This document shows positions 41,070 through 52,769 of a stretch of DNA of 64,000 nt, in pieces. Numbering within the stretch: the first letter of the stretch is position 1; every line of letters starts with the position of its first letter. The position numbers and the translations under genes are program-made. The notes under the pieces are model-generated. The model was given only the letters and a program-made list of their open reading frames with translations. It did no database searches and was not told the DNA's origin. The DNA is from Primulina eburnea (Eukaryota; Streptophyta; Magnoliopsida; Lamiales; Gesneriaceae), in the NCBI RefSeq assembly GCF_022965805.1, contig NW_027330987.1:186001-250000 (forward strand), written 5' to 3'.

Positions 41070-43844
41070 AACAGGACTTACCCATGCACTATCAGATATA
41101 GGATAGATAATACCTGCATCGAGAAGCTTAATCGTTTCAGCTTTCACTACCTCTTGCATCTTAGGATTCAATCTTCGCTGAGGTTGCACAAGAGGTGAGT
41201 ACTTCTCTTCCATCAAGATCTTGTGCATGCAGACTGATGGATTGATCCCTTTGATATTCGCCACCTTCCACGCAAATGCACCCTTGTGTGCTTTCAATAC
41301 TTCCAACAGTTTGTCCTCCATCACATCTATCAAAGCAGCAGAAATAATGACAGGTAAAGTGTTATTCTCACCTACGTACACGTACTTGAGGTGTGGAGGC
41401 AACGGCTTCAGCTCAAGTGTTGGGGGATCCTCGATGCTTGACCTTTGAGGGGTCAAATCTCTTCGTTCTCCCAGATCCTCTAGTCGCATCCTCATTGGCC
41501 TTCTCCATGGTTGGTTGGCATTAAAGTGTGCCACAATTTCGGCTCTTTCCTCATCCAATTCCTCTTCTCCCAGTTCAGTATCGATAGTGGCCTCCAAAGG
41601 GTCCCTAAGAGCATTCTGCACATAGTTAGACGCAAGAGAGTCAAACGCATCAATTCTAAAACAACTATCAGAATGCAGTGTGTGCTTAAGTGCATTAAAC
41701 ACATCAAAAGTAATCTCTTCGTCGCCCACTCTCAATCGCAACTTCCCTTCTTGCACATCAATCAGTGCCTTGCCAGTCGCAAGGAACGGTCTACCCAAAA
41801 TCAGAGGCATCTCCTCATCCTCATCCATATCAAGCACCACGAAGTCCGCAGGAAAGATAAACTTGTCCACTTTCACTAGCACATCCTCAATCACTCCGCG
41901 GGGGTACTTGACAGACCTGTCAGCCAGTTGTAAAGACATCCTCGTCGGCTTAGGCTCTCCTAATCCGAGTTTCCTGAAAACAGATAAGGGCATCAGATTA
42001 ATACTTGCACCAAGATCACACAACGCTTTACGAAAAACAACATCACCAATCATGCAAGGGATAGAAAAACTCCCTGGGTCTTTTAGTTTCGGTGGGATTT
42101 TGTTTTGCACCAAAGCAGAGCAACTCTCAGTCAAGTTCACTGTCATGTGATCCTCCAATTTTCGCTTGTTAGCTAAGATGTCCTTCAAGAATTTGGCATA
42201 ACTAGGCATTTGCATTAAAGCATCGGCAAAGGGAATATTGATATGCAATTTTTTAAACACCTCAAGAAATTTACCGAATTGTGCATCTAGTTTTGCCTTT
42301 TTCAATGCTGCAGGGAAAGGCGGGGGGATAACAATCTTAGGATGTGCCGTGGGTGCTGGTGTAGAGTTAGATGACTTACCTTTTGACGCCTCAGCATGCT
42401 CATCCGATACTTGGCTTTTCTCTTTCTCTCTAGGCTCCAAAATCTTTCCACTCTTCAACTCAATGGCCTTCACTTGCTCTTTTGGATTAGTTTCGGTGTT
42501 GCTTGGCAAGGTGCCCGGCTCTCGATTTGCTATCATCTTGGCCAATTGCCCAATCTGAGTTTCGAGCCCCTTAATCGACGCATCTTGATTTTGAAGTCTA
42601 GTTTCAGTGGATGAAATAAACTTAGATATCATTTGCTCCAAGTTGGACTTTTCTTCTCTAGGAGGATCGGATCTGTACATTGGTTGTTTGCCATATTGTT
42701 GTCCTCCTTGCGGTCTAGTTTGACTGTTTTGACCGCCCCATGAGAAGTTAGGATGTTGCCTCCACCCAGGATTGTATGTGTTCGAATAAGGGTCATGCCT
42801 TGGGCGGTTTTGGACTCCCACTTGATGCACAGGTGCTCCTTCGGGCACATAGAATGGATTGTCATCTTGACAGTCTTCCACATAGTGCTCACCCCCACAT
42901 TTCTCACAGAATACCTCTTGCAAACGCATAGCCGTGCCACCCATGTTCAAGCCATCCAGTTTCCTGTTTAAAACATCAAGTTGTGCAGTAATAGCAGATA
43001 AATCAGTTACCTGGTGAATCCCTGCATTTTTCAGCTGATTGTTCCTGTCAGATTGAGGGTGATAACTGCTAGCAGCCATCTCCTCCAGTAGCTCATACCC
43101 TTCCTCGGCAGTTTTTCTCAATAGATTTCCACAAGCAGCAGCATCTATCATCGTACGATTAGGAGTAAGCAAGCCATAATAGAAGGTTTGAACGACTAAC
43201 CCAAGTGGCAACTCGTGATGTGGGCATCTTCGTAATAGATCTTTGAAACGCTCCCATGCCTCATATAGTGACTCTTGATCGAACTGAGCAAATGTTGTGA
43301 TGTCTGCCCGCAGCTTCATGGTCTTCGATGGAGGAAAGTATTTGATAAGAAACGCTTTCGCCATGTCCTCCCATGTAGTGATCGAACCTACAGGTAAACA
43401 ATTCAACCAAGCTTTAGCCTTATCACGCAAAGAGAAAGGAAATAAACGCAGTCTAACAGCATCATCAGAAACTCCATTAAATTTAAAAGTATCGCAAATC
43501 TCAAGAAAATCCGCGATGTGTGTGTTTGGATCGTCCACAGCAGTTCCTCCGAATTGGACTGTGTTCTGAATCATCTGGATTATAGCTGGCTTGATTTCAA
43601 AGTGATTTGCCCGCACAATAGGTCTCACAATGCTAGGGCGTGCACCATCCAAAGAAGGCTGGGCATACTCTAACATTGGTATGCGGCGTGGCATCTCAAT
43701 ATGTCTCTCTTCACGGCGCTCCTCCTCATGCTCTTGCTCGTGTCTCTCCATCAGTTCCTTCAGTCTTTGCTGTTGTCTTCTCCTGCGAAAAGTTCTTTCA
43801 ATTTCAGGGTCGAACTCAAGCTCCACGTCAAGTGACTTTGGCAT
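41067..43844 (-). CDS. gag: E3 gag-protease, ending at a premature stop
   Basis: 925 codons from the ATG at 43844, about 100 bp after the PBS. The N-terminus has FDPEIERTFRRRRQQQR. Retrotrans_gag: RLRLFPFSLRDKAKAWLNCL, SITTWEDMAKAFLIKYFPP, LYEAWERFKDLLRRCPHHE. A zinc-knuckle-like CEKCGGEHYVEDC. Protease: CDLGASINLMPLSVFRKLG (DLG active site) and LILGRPFLATGKALIDV. It runs into the start of RT (LDAGIIYPISDSAWVSPV) and stops at TAA 41067-41069, where related elements have a Gln codon before CVPKKGG. The frame is otherwise continuous to 38520 (1775 codons). It is best read as a single nonsense mutation. Confidence 0.93.
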   Translation of the reverse strand: MPKSLDVELEFDPEIERTFRRRRQQQRLKELMERHEQEHEEERREERHIEMPRRIPMLEYAQPSLDGARPSIVRPIVRANHFEIKPAIIQMIQNTVQFGGTAVDDPNTHIADFLEICDTFKFNGVSDDAVRLRLFPFSLRDKAKAWLNCLPVGSITTWEDMAKAFLIKYFPPSKTMKLRADITTFAQFDQESLYEAWERFKDLLRRCPHHELPLGLVVQTFYYGLLTPNRTMIDAAACGNLLRKTAEEGYELLEEMAASSYHPQSDRNNQLKNAGIHQVTDLSAITAQLDVLNRKLDGLNMGGTAMRLQEVFCEKCGGEHYVEDCQDDNPFYVPEGAPVHQVGVQNRPRHDPYSNTYNPGWRQHPNFSWGGQNSQTRPQGGQQYGKQPMYRSDPPREEKSNLEQMISKFISSTETRLQNQDASIKGLETQIGQLAKMIANREPGTLPSNTETNPKEQVKAIELKSGKILEPREKEKSQVSDEHAEASKGKSSNSTPAPTAHPKIVIPPPFPAALKKAKLDAQFGKFLEVFKKLHINIPFADALMQMPSYAKFLKDILANKRKLEDHMTVNLTESCSALVQNKIPPKLKDPGSFSIPCMIGDVVFRKALCDLGASINLMPLSVFRKLGLGEPKPTRMSLQLADRSVKYPRGVIEDVLVKVDKFIFPADFVVLDMDEDEEMPLILGRPFLATGKALIDVQEGKLRLRVGDEEITFDVFNALKHTLHSDSCFRIDAFDSLASNYVQNALRDPLEATIDTELGEEELDEERAEIVAHFNANQPWRRPMRMRLEDLGERRDLTPQRSSIEDPPTLELKPLPPHLKYVYVGENNTLPVIISAALIDVMEDKLLEVLKAHKGAFAWKVANIKGINPSVCMHKILMEEKYSPLVQPQRRLNPKMQEVVKAETIKLLDAGIIYPISDSAWVSPV

Positions 43845-43943
43845 GCACTAGACAAGATACCTGGAATAAAATATTGAGTGTTAGCTCAATAAAAATAAAA
43901 TACACTAAAGAAAATAACTAAAAATATAATTGTAGATTAACAG

Positions 43944-43961
43944 TCCCCGGCAACGGCGCCA
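43944..43961 (-). other. E3 primer binding site (tRNA-Asp)
   Basis: Plus strand TCCCCGGCAACGGCGCCA, a perfect 18-nt match to the 3' end of plant tRNA-Asp(GTC) including CCA, 6 nt from the 5' LTR. Confidence 0.95.
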
Positions 43962-43967
43962 AAAACT

Positions 43968-45468
43968 TGGTCGAGCAAAACTTGTACTGTGAATTCCCCA
44001 CTAAAATATGATTTTGTATGCTCAAAAAGTGATCGCAAGTGCACGATATCAAGTAATAATATAGTGTATGTGAATACGAGTATCGTTCCACTGAGGACTG
44101 TATTTAACAATTATTGTTTTAGTTATTAAAACTTTAGCGACGAAAGGTGATTGATTGTGTTATAACTACTAAAATGCAAGAAAATTAAATAACCAAGTTC
44201 AAAGATTAAATGATAAAATATGAATGCTAAATCAATTGGTTAAATTTCAAATGATAAAAGAATTTGTTGGGAATTCTGGTTCACCTACCCCTTATTAATT
44301 AATTTGTTCGATTGTGTTCTACGCTTCCGACAGGATTTCCTATTCAATTGAACACACTCTCTCGAGCTATGCCAAACTAATTCACTCAATGAAGTAATTA
44401 AATGTCTTTAATTATTTATCAAGAATGAATCGCATTTCGATTAATGAAACCCCCTAGTTTTCGACCCTAAGGACTATGACTATCGGCACGTATCCAATTT
44501 CATACATCTATGCAAATTGTAGATCCGCGAATTATACTACTCGATCCTATCACTAGTTATTCTCTCGAACTCACTCGTGATATAAAATAGTCGTTAAAGT
44601 CAGCTACGCTCAACGACACAATGAAAATCGTAGAATAATCAAGGATAAATCACAAACCGAAATATAAATTAACCAACTAAAAGTTTGGGATAGGATCCCC
44701 TTTAATCCCAACAAATATTGAGTTTAGCTACTAGAATTCATCGTAAAAATAAATGCAACAATGTTTAAAACGAAATAAACTAGATTAGAAATACTAGGCG
44801 AGACGAAATCTGCGAAGAACGGTGCTCGGAATCTTCAAATCTTCAATCCAAGCGCAAAAGTCCTCTCTAAACTCGATGACGGCTCTCCAATTTTTGTCTG
44901 AATATCTCTGAATAATCCCCCCAATTCGTCCCCAAGACTTACCATATCGTTCCCTATCATCAAATCAGGCAAGAAATCGCGAATAACACTTTCCAAAAAT
45001 AGGTGGCGCTCGGGCGGTAGAAAAGTACTGCTCGAGCGCCACACTCTCTGTAATTCTCCTTGGCATATACAGCATTCGCTCTCGGGCGGTAGAAAACTAC
45101 CGCTCGAGCGCCGACCTTTCTGTCGAAGTTCCTTTGGGGCTTTCATCTCGCGCTCGGGCGGTAGAATTTCACCGCCCGAGCGCCAATCCTTCTGTACAAG
45201 AACTTCGGCATTTCTCTTTTCGCGCTCGGGCGGTACAATTTCACCGCCCGAGCGCCAACTCCTCTGCCCTTTTTGTCTTGACTTGGCACTTGGCTCCGAT
45301 TTTTGGTTGTTCCGGCATTTTTTCCTGCAAATTAATCACGCCCGAGTGAGATAGGATAAAATGCAAATATTTACTCTAAAATGAACAAAAAGTAAACGAA
45401 ATGCATACATGCACCATGCAAACACAACTAAACCAATGCAATAAAACACGTAAAAACGACACATATCA
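43968..45468 (-). repeat. E3 5' LTR
   Basis: 1501 bp. Hairpin array at 45003-45255 with small changes (one arm base in hairpin 1, one in hairpin 2). Confidence 0.95.
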
Positions 45469-45473
45469 ACCAG
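45469..45473. repeat. Target-site duplication of E3 (right), ACCAG
   Basis: Identical to 34009-34013. Confidence 0.93.
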
Positions 45474-46886
45474 ACCTTATTTGACACTCATACTACCATG
45501 ACCGAACCCTAGACAAGCTACTGGAACCGCCTATAAAGCCCATGCACTTGCAAACCCCTCAATCATAGCCTACATGCCTTGCGCCCCCAAGCCTTTCTCT
45601 ACAGCATATTCCTCTTAAAACCAGCCTTTGATCTCTCAGCCTACAACTCCAACTCAGCCCCCTTAGGACCCTTGGACATTCCCTAACAGCAGCTAGCAGC
45701 CCCACCCTTCGAGGAACCCGAAAACCGAAAACCTAGCTTTCCCTCAAACCCCAAAGCGTGCAGCCCTCTCCTAGCTTGTGTCCAGCCCGTGCACAGCCCA
45801 TATAGAACCATCCTCCAGCCCCTTTAGGTCTCCTAGACATGCCCGAACAACATCTAGAAGCCTTGGCCATCAAAGACTCCCAGCCGAAGAGCCCTTGCCC
45901 ACAAGGACTCTATTTTCGTTCAACCCTTAACTCCTCCATGTCCAGCCCTTGTGTAAGCTTGTCTAGGCCCTTAAACCTTTGAAATTCGTCCTTTCCCATA
46001 TCCCTATGATGGCAGCCCCTTCATGCACCATTAACATGGGTTTTGATTCTTAATAACATGGGTTTTTTTGGCACAACATGGCATAAAAATGAAAATAATA
46101 CAAGGGTTCATATTTTTTCATGCAAACATACATCAAACACATAATATGATGTGATAGATGAGAAAAGGAGATTAAGGCGTGCATTTGAATTTATTACGCA
46201 CGAAAATACTTGGCGATACGAGGAACGTTGGCGGAGAGGCGACTTTTGATGAATTTTCCTTCAAGCCGTGAGTTTCCTCCTCCAATTTGTGTGGTGTGTG
46301 GGCGTGTGGTGTGTGAGGGGGAGTCCTAGTATGATTAGGGGGTGAGGGGCATGGGTTTATGGTGCGGTTAGGGAGGTTTTTGGCTTTCTATTTTAATTAA
46401 AACACATAGTATAATCCTAAGCCCATTAACCTATTATAATAGACCCAATAAGCCCATTAGTTAATATTTAAAATATTTTATTCAGAAAAGTTTGTGAAAA
46501 TAATGGTCGAGTTCTCGAAAAGTCCATATTTTGTTTTTATCAAAAACCTATCGCTGGTTTAAAATACAACTCGGCGTATAAAAACACCTTAAAACACATC
46601 ATTTTCGAAAATTATATTTAAAATACACCCCACATTAAAAAAATAAAAATAATTATTTTATAAAAATATTTTCCCTTATATGATCCTCGGTCTCCGTTCC
46701 TAGATCGCGTCTTGAATAATCTTTAAAACACAGTTTTATGCATTCTAAAAGTAAACCCTATTTTTAAACATGTAATCATGCATATCATTATTAATTCATT
46801 CCATTAAAACCATTGAATTAGTCATTTTTCATTTTTCCTAGATTTGCATGTAGTTGAGTTACGTTATCGTATTTTTGCACCTTACA

Positions 46887-48175
46887 TTAACCATATCCTA
46901 CTGGTTCTTGCAGATACTATTAGTGATATCAAAAATAATCATGTGGTGATGCTATTAGATGCTTTTACCATGATTTGAGGAATTCATTCAGAAATAAGTT
47001 CTACCATTCTTATGATAAATGGTTTGATGCATAGAATCAGACTGATTAGCGCAATCCCGTAAGGGACACATGTTGTCTCGAATCACATACGTTGTGAAAT
47101 CACGACTAGTTGTAACCCTAAAATCATTTCAAGTCACATAAGTATTGATTTTTGTGTTCCCATGATTATAGTTAAATTCAAAAAGTTGAATTTGGTGATT
47201 GTAGTTTGATGAAGAACAAACATTAAGCTTATAAAAAAGTTTGTGAGCGGATCTCATATTTGGAAGCTGTGAGGGTTATCAGGACTGCTAAATTAGCGAG
47301 GAGAGTGTGATTGCCAAAATTTTGTTAATGTATTCCAAAACTTGCAGTTGTAAAAATTCGAGTCAGTGGATGATTGACTTCGACAAGTTGAATTTGACAA
47401 AGTTGTTTTCCAAAAGTTTGACTTTATGTCATTACAAAGAGTTGTTTATTCTCATCATATCGGTGAGTTTTGATATTTGATTGTGATTATGACAAAACCA
47501 CAATCATGGACTAATTGATGGATTATGTTTGGAGTATCCAAGTGAAACTCTAACTAGTAGAAATCTTAGTTAGGCAAAATACCAAGTAGGAGTTCCGACT
47601 CATTGGACTAGAGTATCCAAATCAAACTATAACTAGGAGTTTTGACATGCTGATTTATATTGTCTTAATTAAACATTATCTAGATTAGATTGTATTATCT
47701 AGATAATAATCTAGATCTCGTAGTTTGTCAAAACTATTAGCAAGATTTCTAATAGGATTATATTGGATCCATGTTATCATTAAATATGATATAACATATC
47801 AAATGTTGATGTTAGACTATTTTCTCTCTCCTCCCAACTACACAGATCGATCATCACCTTGTATTCTTTAACCAAGTCTCGGTCGTACACCACATCTCAC
47901 CGTTGTACGTCTGTAAAACCATCGTGCACTTTTATTCACAATGCACAAATTTTATTTAATTTTAAGTAGAGATATACAACAAGAACTATCTCTGCTGATC
48001 TCAAAATAATTGGAGCCAAGTGATTTATTCACTAAAAATATATACGATAAACACCTTATTGTTGGAATTCAAACCATACGATTGCCCAAGCAATTTTGAA
48101 TGTCAAAATAAAATTTTAAAATTTCCGCTACGCTTTCGGTACAAGAAAACAATGCGAAAAAATGGTACACCAACA
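46887..48175 (+). repeat. Copia B 5' LTR, second part
   Basis: Begins with the TTAAC duplication and then resumes the LTR order of copy A (TGGTTCTTGCAG, GATGCTA, TTGATG...). It ends ACACCAACA at 48175, next to a PBS-like TTGTATCTGAGCC. Confidence 0.75.
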
Positions 48176-48176
48176 G

Positions 48177-48189
48177 TTGTATCTGAGCC
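48177..48189 (+). other. Copia B primer binding site, decayed
   Basis: TTGTATCTGAGCC, two changes from the TGGTATCAGAGCC form. Confidence 0.6.
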
Positions 48190-48574
48190 TAGGTTTCTCT
48201 ATTTTTTATGGTTTATATATTTATTATATAAATCATATTGAATTAATTATTTCTAATCACATAAGAAAAATATTTCGAAAATAACAACACCCAAGAAAAT
48301 AGATTATTTTTTAGATTAAAAATTTGTTTGCTGCCCGAAACTGTTCAAGCAGTGCATGCAGGCAGCTACTGTCTTTCTCTCATATTGTAGCCGGATATTG
48401 CATAAAACTTGATAAAAAAAAATTCTGGTTCGGACAAGGCTTTTCTTTTTGCTCTGCCTTAAACAAGCTTTTCGATGAGTTCAGGCATCTTATGACATGG
48501 AGCTGCTTGAAAAGTTCGGGTAGCATAAGGTGCATGCTAGGGGGTTGCTCGAGATGCTCGAAAAATCAAACATG

Positions 48575-49230
48575 CTATCTCTTACTAGCTTGTTCATTCT
48601 TATTTTTTGGGAAATATGTCGACTCTAGCATGTCATAAGTGTGATTGGTTAAAACTATCTTGTTTTTTTCTGTTTGTTGTTGAAAATTTGTTAACTTGGA
48701 CATTTGCTTACCATTTCCAGTAGATGAGCCCACTAGAAAAACAAGCTTTTCTTTCTTTACGGTGGTTTCATAAGTCGTATGCAATTTTACTAGCTCTTCA
48801 AAGCTAGCTTCTAGCTTATTCATATTGAAGTTCAGCACAAAATCATCAAATGAGGAATGAGTGACAAAAAGGAGATGTCATCATGGAACTCGTCAAGAAT
48901 TATTAATTCCAAACCACCACCTTCTCAATAAGCCAAATCATATGTATATAAAGATCATGGACCAAGGCTCCATATTGCATGCATGTAGCATGAGTTCATT
49001 GATAGTAGATAGCCTGACTGTACGAGTCTGAGTACCATACAAATCTTGCATGTGCATGTAAATGTTAGCAGTGTGTACAAATTATTCGAATTACCTCTAC
49101 AGTTCATTTGAGTTAAAAGAAAACATAAAACACTTGGCTTGTAGATCATATTCCTATCATCTCTCAAACTTCATCAGTTGAGCAGGACTGATATTTCAAG
49201 TGTCCCATCTGGCGAATACTTGGTAATTAT
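48575..49230 (-). pseudogene. Copia B gag fragment, inverted relative to pol
   Basis: On the minus strand, 48838-48575 and upstream read DDFVLNFNMNKLEASFEELV, then KKEKLVFLVGSSTG, a UBN2-type Copia gag. 49167-48955 matches copy A's gag region at 56944-57060 in the opposite orientation (shared AAATGAACTGTAGAG, ACATGCACATGCAAG). GAGAAGGTGGTGG matches 57133. The LTR, PBS and pol of copy B are on the plus strand, so this segment is inverted. Confidence 0.7.
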
Positions 49231-49310
49231 TTACACATCTCTTACCGATGTGAAAAAAAGTTAATTTTCTTAGCCACTCTTGATAGTTAGGTCCGATTAA
49301 CTTATTACTG

Positions 49311-50780
49311 TTGCCATCTTTTTGGGGATATACGCTTGAAACTATGGAAATGTTGTTGAACAACATCAAACAAATAAAATGAATAAAACCCTATATGAGA
49401 TATAGATGTGAAAGCCTCCCAAATATTTTTACCTAAACAAATAGGGATGTCCTACTTAAGTGAAGAAAGTAGTGGGACACAAATTGAATATTATATTCAT
49501 TTTGTGCTACTTTGTTTTCTATTATTTCTATTATCCTAGGAAACAAAGGTTTTGTTTCAAAAAAGGTCACCTTCTTAGATAAAGAGATTCTATTGGATAG
49601 AAAATGCAAGATAATCGAACTCGAGGAGATTAGAGAAATATCCATTCCTGATATAGTATAAGCCACACCGATCAACCTATTAAAAAAGTACATGATCCTA
49701 ATATATCTGAGAGGATCTCGAGAGCACGTGTGAGGTATGGTCCGCTTATTAATTAAGGAAGGCCGAGATAAGCCTAACCTTAGATGTGATCCAAGAAACT
49801 TCAAAAAAACAATATCTAATGTTGATTCATCCAAGTTACTTGAAGTCATGCAATCTGAGATTAACTTTATGTATTCAAACAGTGTTTGGTCCATAGTGTA
49901 TCCACCTGAGGGAATTTTTCGCATATGACGCAAACTGATTTACAAAAATAATCTAGGGCGGATGAGAATGTATTGACCTTCAAGGCTAGCCTTGTAGCTT
50001 AATGATATACTCAAAGGAAAATAATCAACTATGAGGAAAAAAGTTTCTCCTGTTGCAATGTTCAAGTTCATTAGGATTCCACTAGCTATAACAATATGGT
50101 ATGACTATGAAATATGAAAAATGGATGTAAGGACAACATTCTTTAATGGTAATATTAAGGAAGATTTACATGTTTCAACCTGAAAGATTCATATGAGTAG
50201 GAAGTGAGCATAAGGCATGCAAACTTCATAGATTGATACACGGTTTGAAACAGGCATCGAGAAGTGGGAAACCAAGATCCGATAACTCTATCAAAGAGCT
50301 TAACTTTGTTAAGAATCACGATGAACCACGTGTGTACAAGAAAGCTAGTAGGATTGATGTGACATTCCTAATACTTTATATTGACGACATTCTACTTACT
50401 GGGAATGATGTAAGATTGCTTCAATCAACTAATGTATGGCTAGCATGTAAATTCTCCATGAAAGATGTAAGTAAAAAATCCTATATATTATGCATACAGA
50501 TCTATACAGATATATTGAATATGGTACTAGGGCTCACCCAAGCCATTTATATTGTTATAATACTAAAATATTCTCTATAGAGGATTCCAATAGAGGATAT
50601 CTACTAATATGTCATGATGTGACTTTATCCAAGTCTATGTGCTCTGAGACTGATGAGAAGATAGAAACCATGAAAAGCATTCCCCACTTGTCAACCATTA
50701 ATAATATCATGTATATTATGATATCTACACAACCTTATATAGGTTTTGCACTGAATGTAGAAAGTAGATATGAATGCAAG
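49311..50780 (+). pseudogene. Copia B pol fragment (integrase end, RT)
   Basis: Follows copy A pol from about 57866 onwards with heavy decay. Readable parts are LLIKEGRDKPNLRCDPRNFK with SNVDSSKLLEVMQSEINFMY (49737-49928), MIHGLKQASRS, VTFLILYIDDILLTGNDVR (RT catalytic YIDD, 50233-50580) and CSETDEKIETMKSIPHLSTI (50640-50700). It breaks off at SRYECKL, where it joins LTR sequence. Confidence 0.8.
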
Positions 50781-50950
50781 CTGCATAGATAAAAACCTTG
50801 AAATACTATGGTAGAATGAGGTCGTACATATGATGACGATCATGAAACGCATTTAAAAGTTATTATATTTTTTAAACTTATTCCTAGCTGAATCAGCCGT
50901 CTAAAATAAATATAAAGAACGCTTGAGTTTCAGACTGATACTATGTTCAC
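50781..50950 (+). repeat. Copia-family LTR fragment joined to pol
   Basis: From TGCATAGATAAAAACC this matches the LTR of copy A from about 52910 (TGCATAGATAAAGTCC, then CATGAAAC, GTCTAAAATAA). It directly follows truncated pol, so RNase H and the LTR start are deleted. Confidence 0.65.
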
Positions 50951-51480
50951 TTAAAATATAGGGTTCGGGTCCAGCAAGTTATACTAGCACGAATGCAGAC
51001 CTTGAATTTACTCTGACCTGAAATCACAAATAAGACCATTATAAAGGAGTGAAGGGTGTCCCGGCGTAGCCCTTCTGACGCTCAAGTCAGGTATTGAGAA
51101 TAAAATAAGAGAGGAGGTAGGGACATTGTTAGGAATCAATATAGTGAATGAATGAATTGGACGCTCAAACTTGATATTTATAAGAGCGTACATGGGATCC
51201 ATCATGGGCCACTCACCTAGGTTAGGAATGGGCCGGGGGTCCAAAGTCTTGTCTGGGCCTGATCTTCATGGGCATATCCATAATGTATCACCAGTCTTTC
51301 CTTCTCAAGTTGAACTGAATCCCTGGTTCAAAGTTTGATTAATTGCGTTGTCCTTGGTTTACAACATATGAGTTGTGCATTCTTTCCGTACTGCTCACTA
51401 GTCATAAAAAATTTGGAAACAAATTGAAACACCTTCCCATTTAGAAGGGCTAGATCTTGATTAGGCTCCCCTATAAATAA
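50951..51480. other. Unclassified repetitive DNA
   Basis: No coding signal. About 107 bp (51184-51291) recur at 61134-61240 at roughly 90% identity by eye, including TAGGTTAGGAATGGGCCGGG. Confidence 0.5.
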
Positions 51481-52400
51481 TCATCCACTACCCACTTTAT
51501 TCTCCTCTCTACACTCAATATTCTCTCCTCCCTTCATTCACTAGCTCTCCCTCGCCTATGCAACACCCATGCCTAGCGCCCTTGCATAACCCATGCCCCT
51601 GTCTCACCTTCTTCCCTCCCGTGCACCTCACCCTCCTTCCTCTTGCCCGCTCGCAAGCCTCGCCCACCCGCTTGCTTCTCCCGTCCATCACAGCCATCGC
51701 CCTCGTTAGCTTCACCGCAGTCTCGCCCCATCCTCGAAGCATGCACCTTTGCCCCTGCACCAGCTCTCGCCTTGCCCCTACACCAGCCTCCATATCCCCT
51801 ATAATCAGCACCCTCGCCTAGTGCATCCCACGCCCGCTGTCGCTTCCTCTCCGCCTCTCTTGCCCTCGCCCTCGCCCTCGCCCTCGCCCTCGCTTCGCCT
51901 CTCGTCCCCAATAACTAGCCCCACCCATGTCTCTCCATCGCCTCACCTGCCCACGCCTGTTGTGTCCTCGCTTCTCGCCCATGATAGCCAACCCTTACCC
52001 TTCTCCTCCCTGGCCTCACGTGCCCACGCCCGCTGCTCCTTCTCCTTCCTCTCCCCTCACTAGCCCCTTTGCCCCACGTCTCGCCCATCTTTTCCCTTGC
52101 GTGGTCTAGCCCACGCCCACGCCCGCCCCTCTTTCTCCCATCACCTCGCAGCTTCACCTCCTCTTTCCTCTCAAAGTGCCTCGCCTCCTCGTCATTTTTT
52201 CTCCTCTCCCTACACAATATTTTCTCCTTCCTTCACCAACTAGCTCTCACATTCTGCTTCCTATTTTCCCTCATCTTCAAAATCCTCTATTAGGCTTCAG
52301 CCATAGTAGGAAAAATGTGAACTTATCGGTCTCCACTCTTCAAGTTCTTCAGCTTCATCTTCAAGATCTTATTTTGAGTAAAATGTGAACCATCACTCTC
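51481..52400. repeat. Pyrimidine-rich low-complexity tract
   Basis: About 0.9 kb in which the plus strand is overwhelmingly C and T, with a (CCTCGC)n run at 51863-51893. The long open frames on both strands here are produced by this composition and show no domains. Confidence 0.85.
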
Positions 52401-52769
52401 CACACTTCATACTCTTCACTCTCATCACGTCAAGGTCATCTACTAGGCTACATCCTTCACCCTCACCACCTCAAGCTCCTCTACTAGGCTTTGAACCCTC
52501 ACACTCCATACTTCAAACTCCTCACCCTCCCCACTTTAGGCTTCTCTAACTGGGGTCCAAACTTCACCCTCGCCACCTCAAAGTCATCTACTAGGCTCTA
52601 ATCTTCACCCTCACCACCTCAAGCTTTTTATTAGGCTCCAACCTTAATAGTAAAATTACGAACCCTCACCCTCCATATTTCAAGTTTTTCACTCTCACCG
52701 CCTTAAGCTCATTTACTAGGCTCCACCCTTCACCATCGCTACCTCAAGCTTCTCTACTAGGCTTCGGCC
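52401..52769. repeat. Minisatellite, ~45-50-bp imperfect units
   Basis: About seven or eight imperfect units built on CTACTAGGCTC, ACCCTTCACCCTCACC and ACCTCAAGCTC. It ends exactly at the start of the Copia A LTR. Confidence 0.75.

Larger units (their letters stand above)
34014..45468 (-). mobile_element. Athila-type Gypsy element E3, nearly intact
   Basis: 11455-bp minus-strand element. 5' LTR 43968-45468 and 3' LTR 34014-35514, both 1501 bp with roughly 17 differences by eye. Perfect ACCAG duplication, PBS identical to the tRNA-Asp 3' end (43944-43961), gag-PR (41067-43844), RT-RH-IN (38520-41063) in the same frame behind one stop, ORF3 (36793-37971), internal and terminal polypurine modules. 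One nonsense codon is the only evident defect. Gag, protease with DLGA and RT with FMDDF fit the Athila branch. Confidence 0.95.
32903..46886 (-). mobile_element. Solo LTR, family T1 (~2.5 kb) with E3 nested inside
   Basis: Plus-strand view TGAAACATCC at 32903 to GCACCTTACA at 46886, with perfect TTAAC duplications on both sides. Without E3 the two arms (32903-34013, 45474-46886) total ~2.5 kb and contain no internal region or PBS, so it is a solo LTR on the minus strand. The left arm shows the region that in T2 reads GAGTCTGTAGACTCACTAG (here reverse-complemented near 33310-33335). Confidence 0.9.
32083..50950 (+). mobile_element. Degenerate Copia, copy B (interrupted)
   Basis: Same family as copy A (52770-61135) but much more diverged. 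LTR left arm 32083-32902, LTR right arm 46887-48175, PBS-like TTGTATCTGAGCC at 48177, an inverted gag piece (48575-49230), pol (49311-50780) and a short LTR piece (50781-50950). The LTR is split by a solo LTR that itself contains E3. Confidence 0.75.

Noticed and set aside
51515..52293. ORFs of 87-112 codons rich in Pro/Ser or Arg/Gly in the pyrimidine tract
   Set aside because: Low-complexity composition produces them in all frames.
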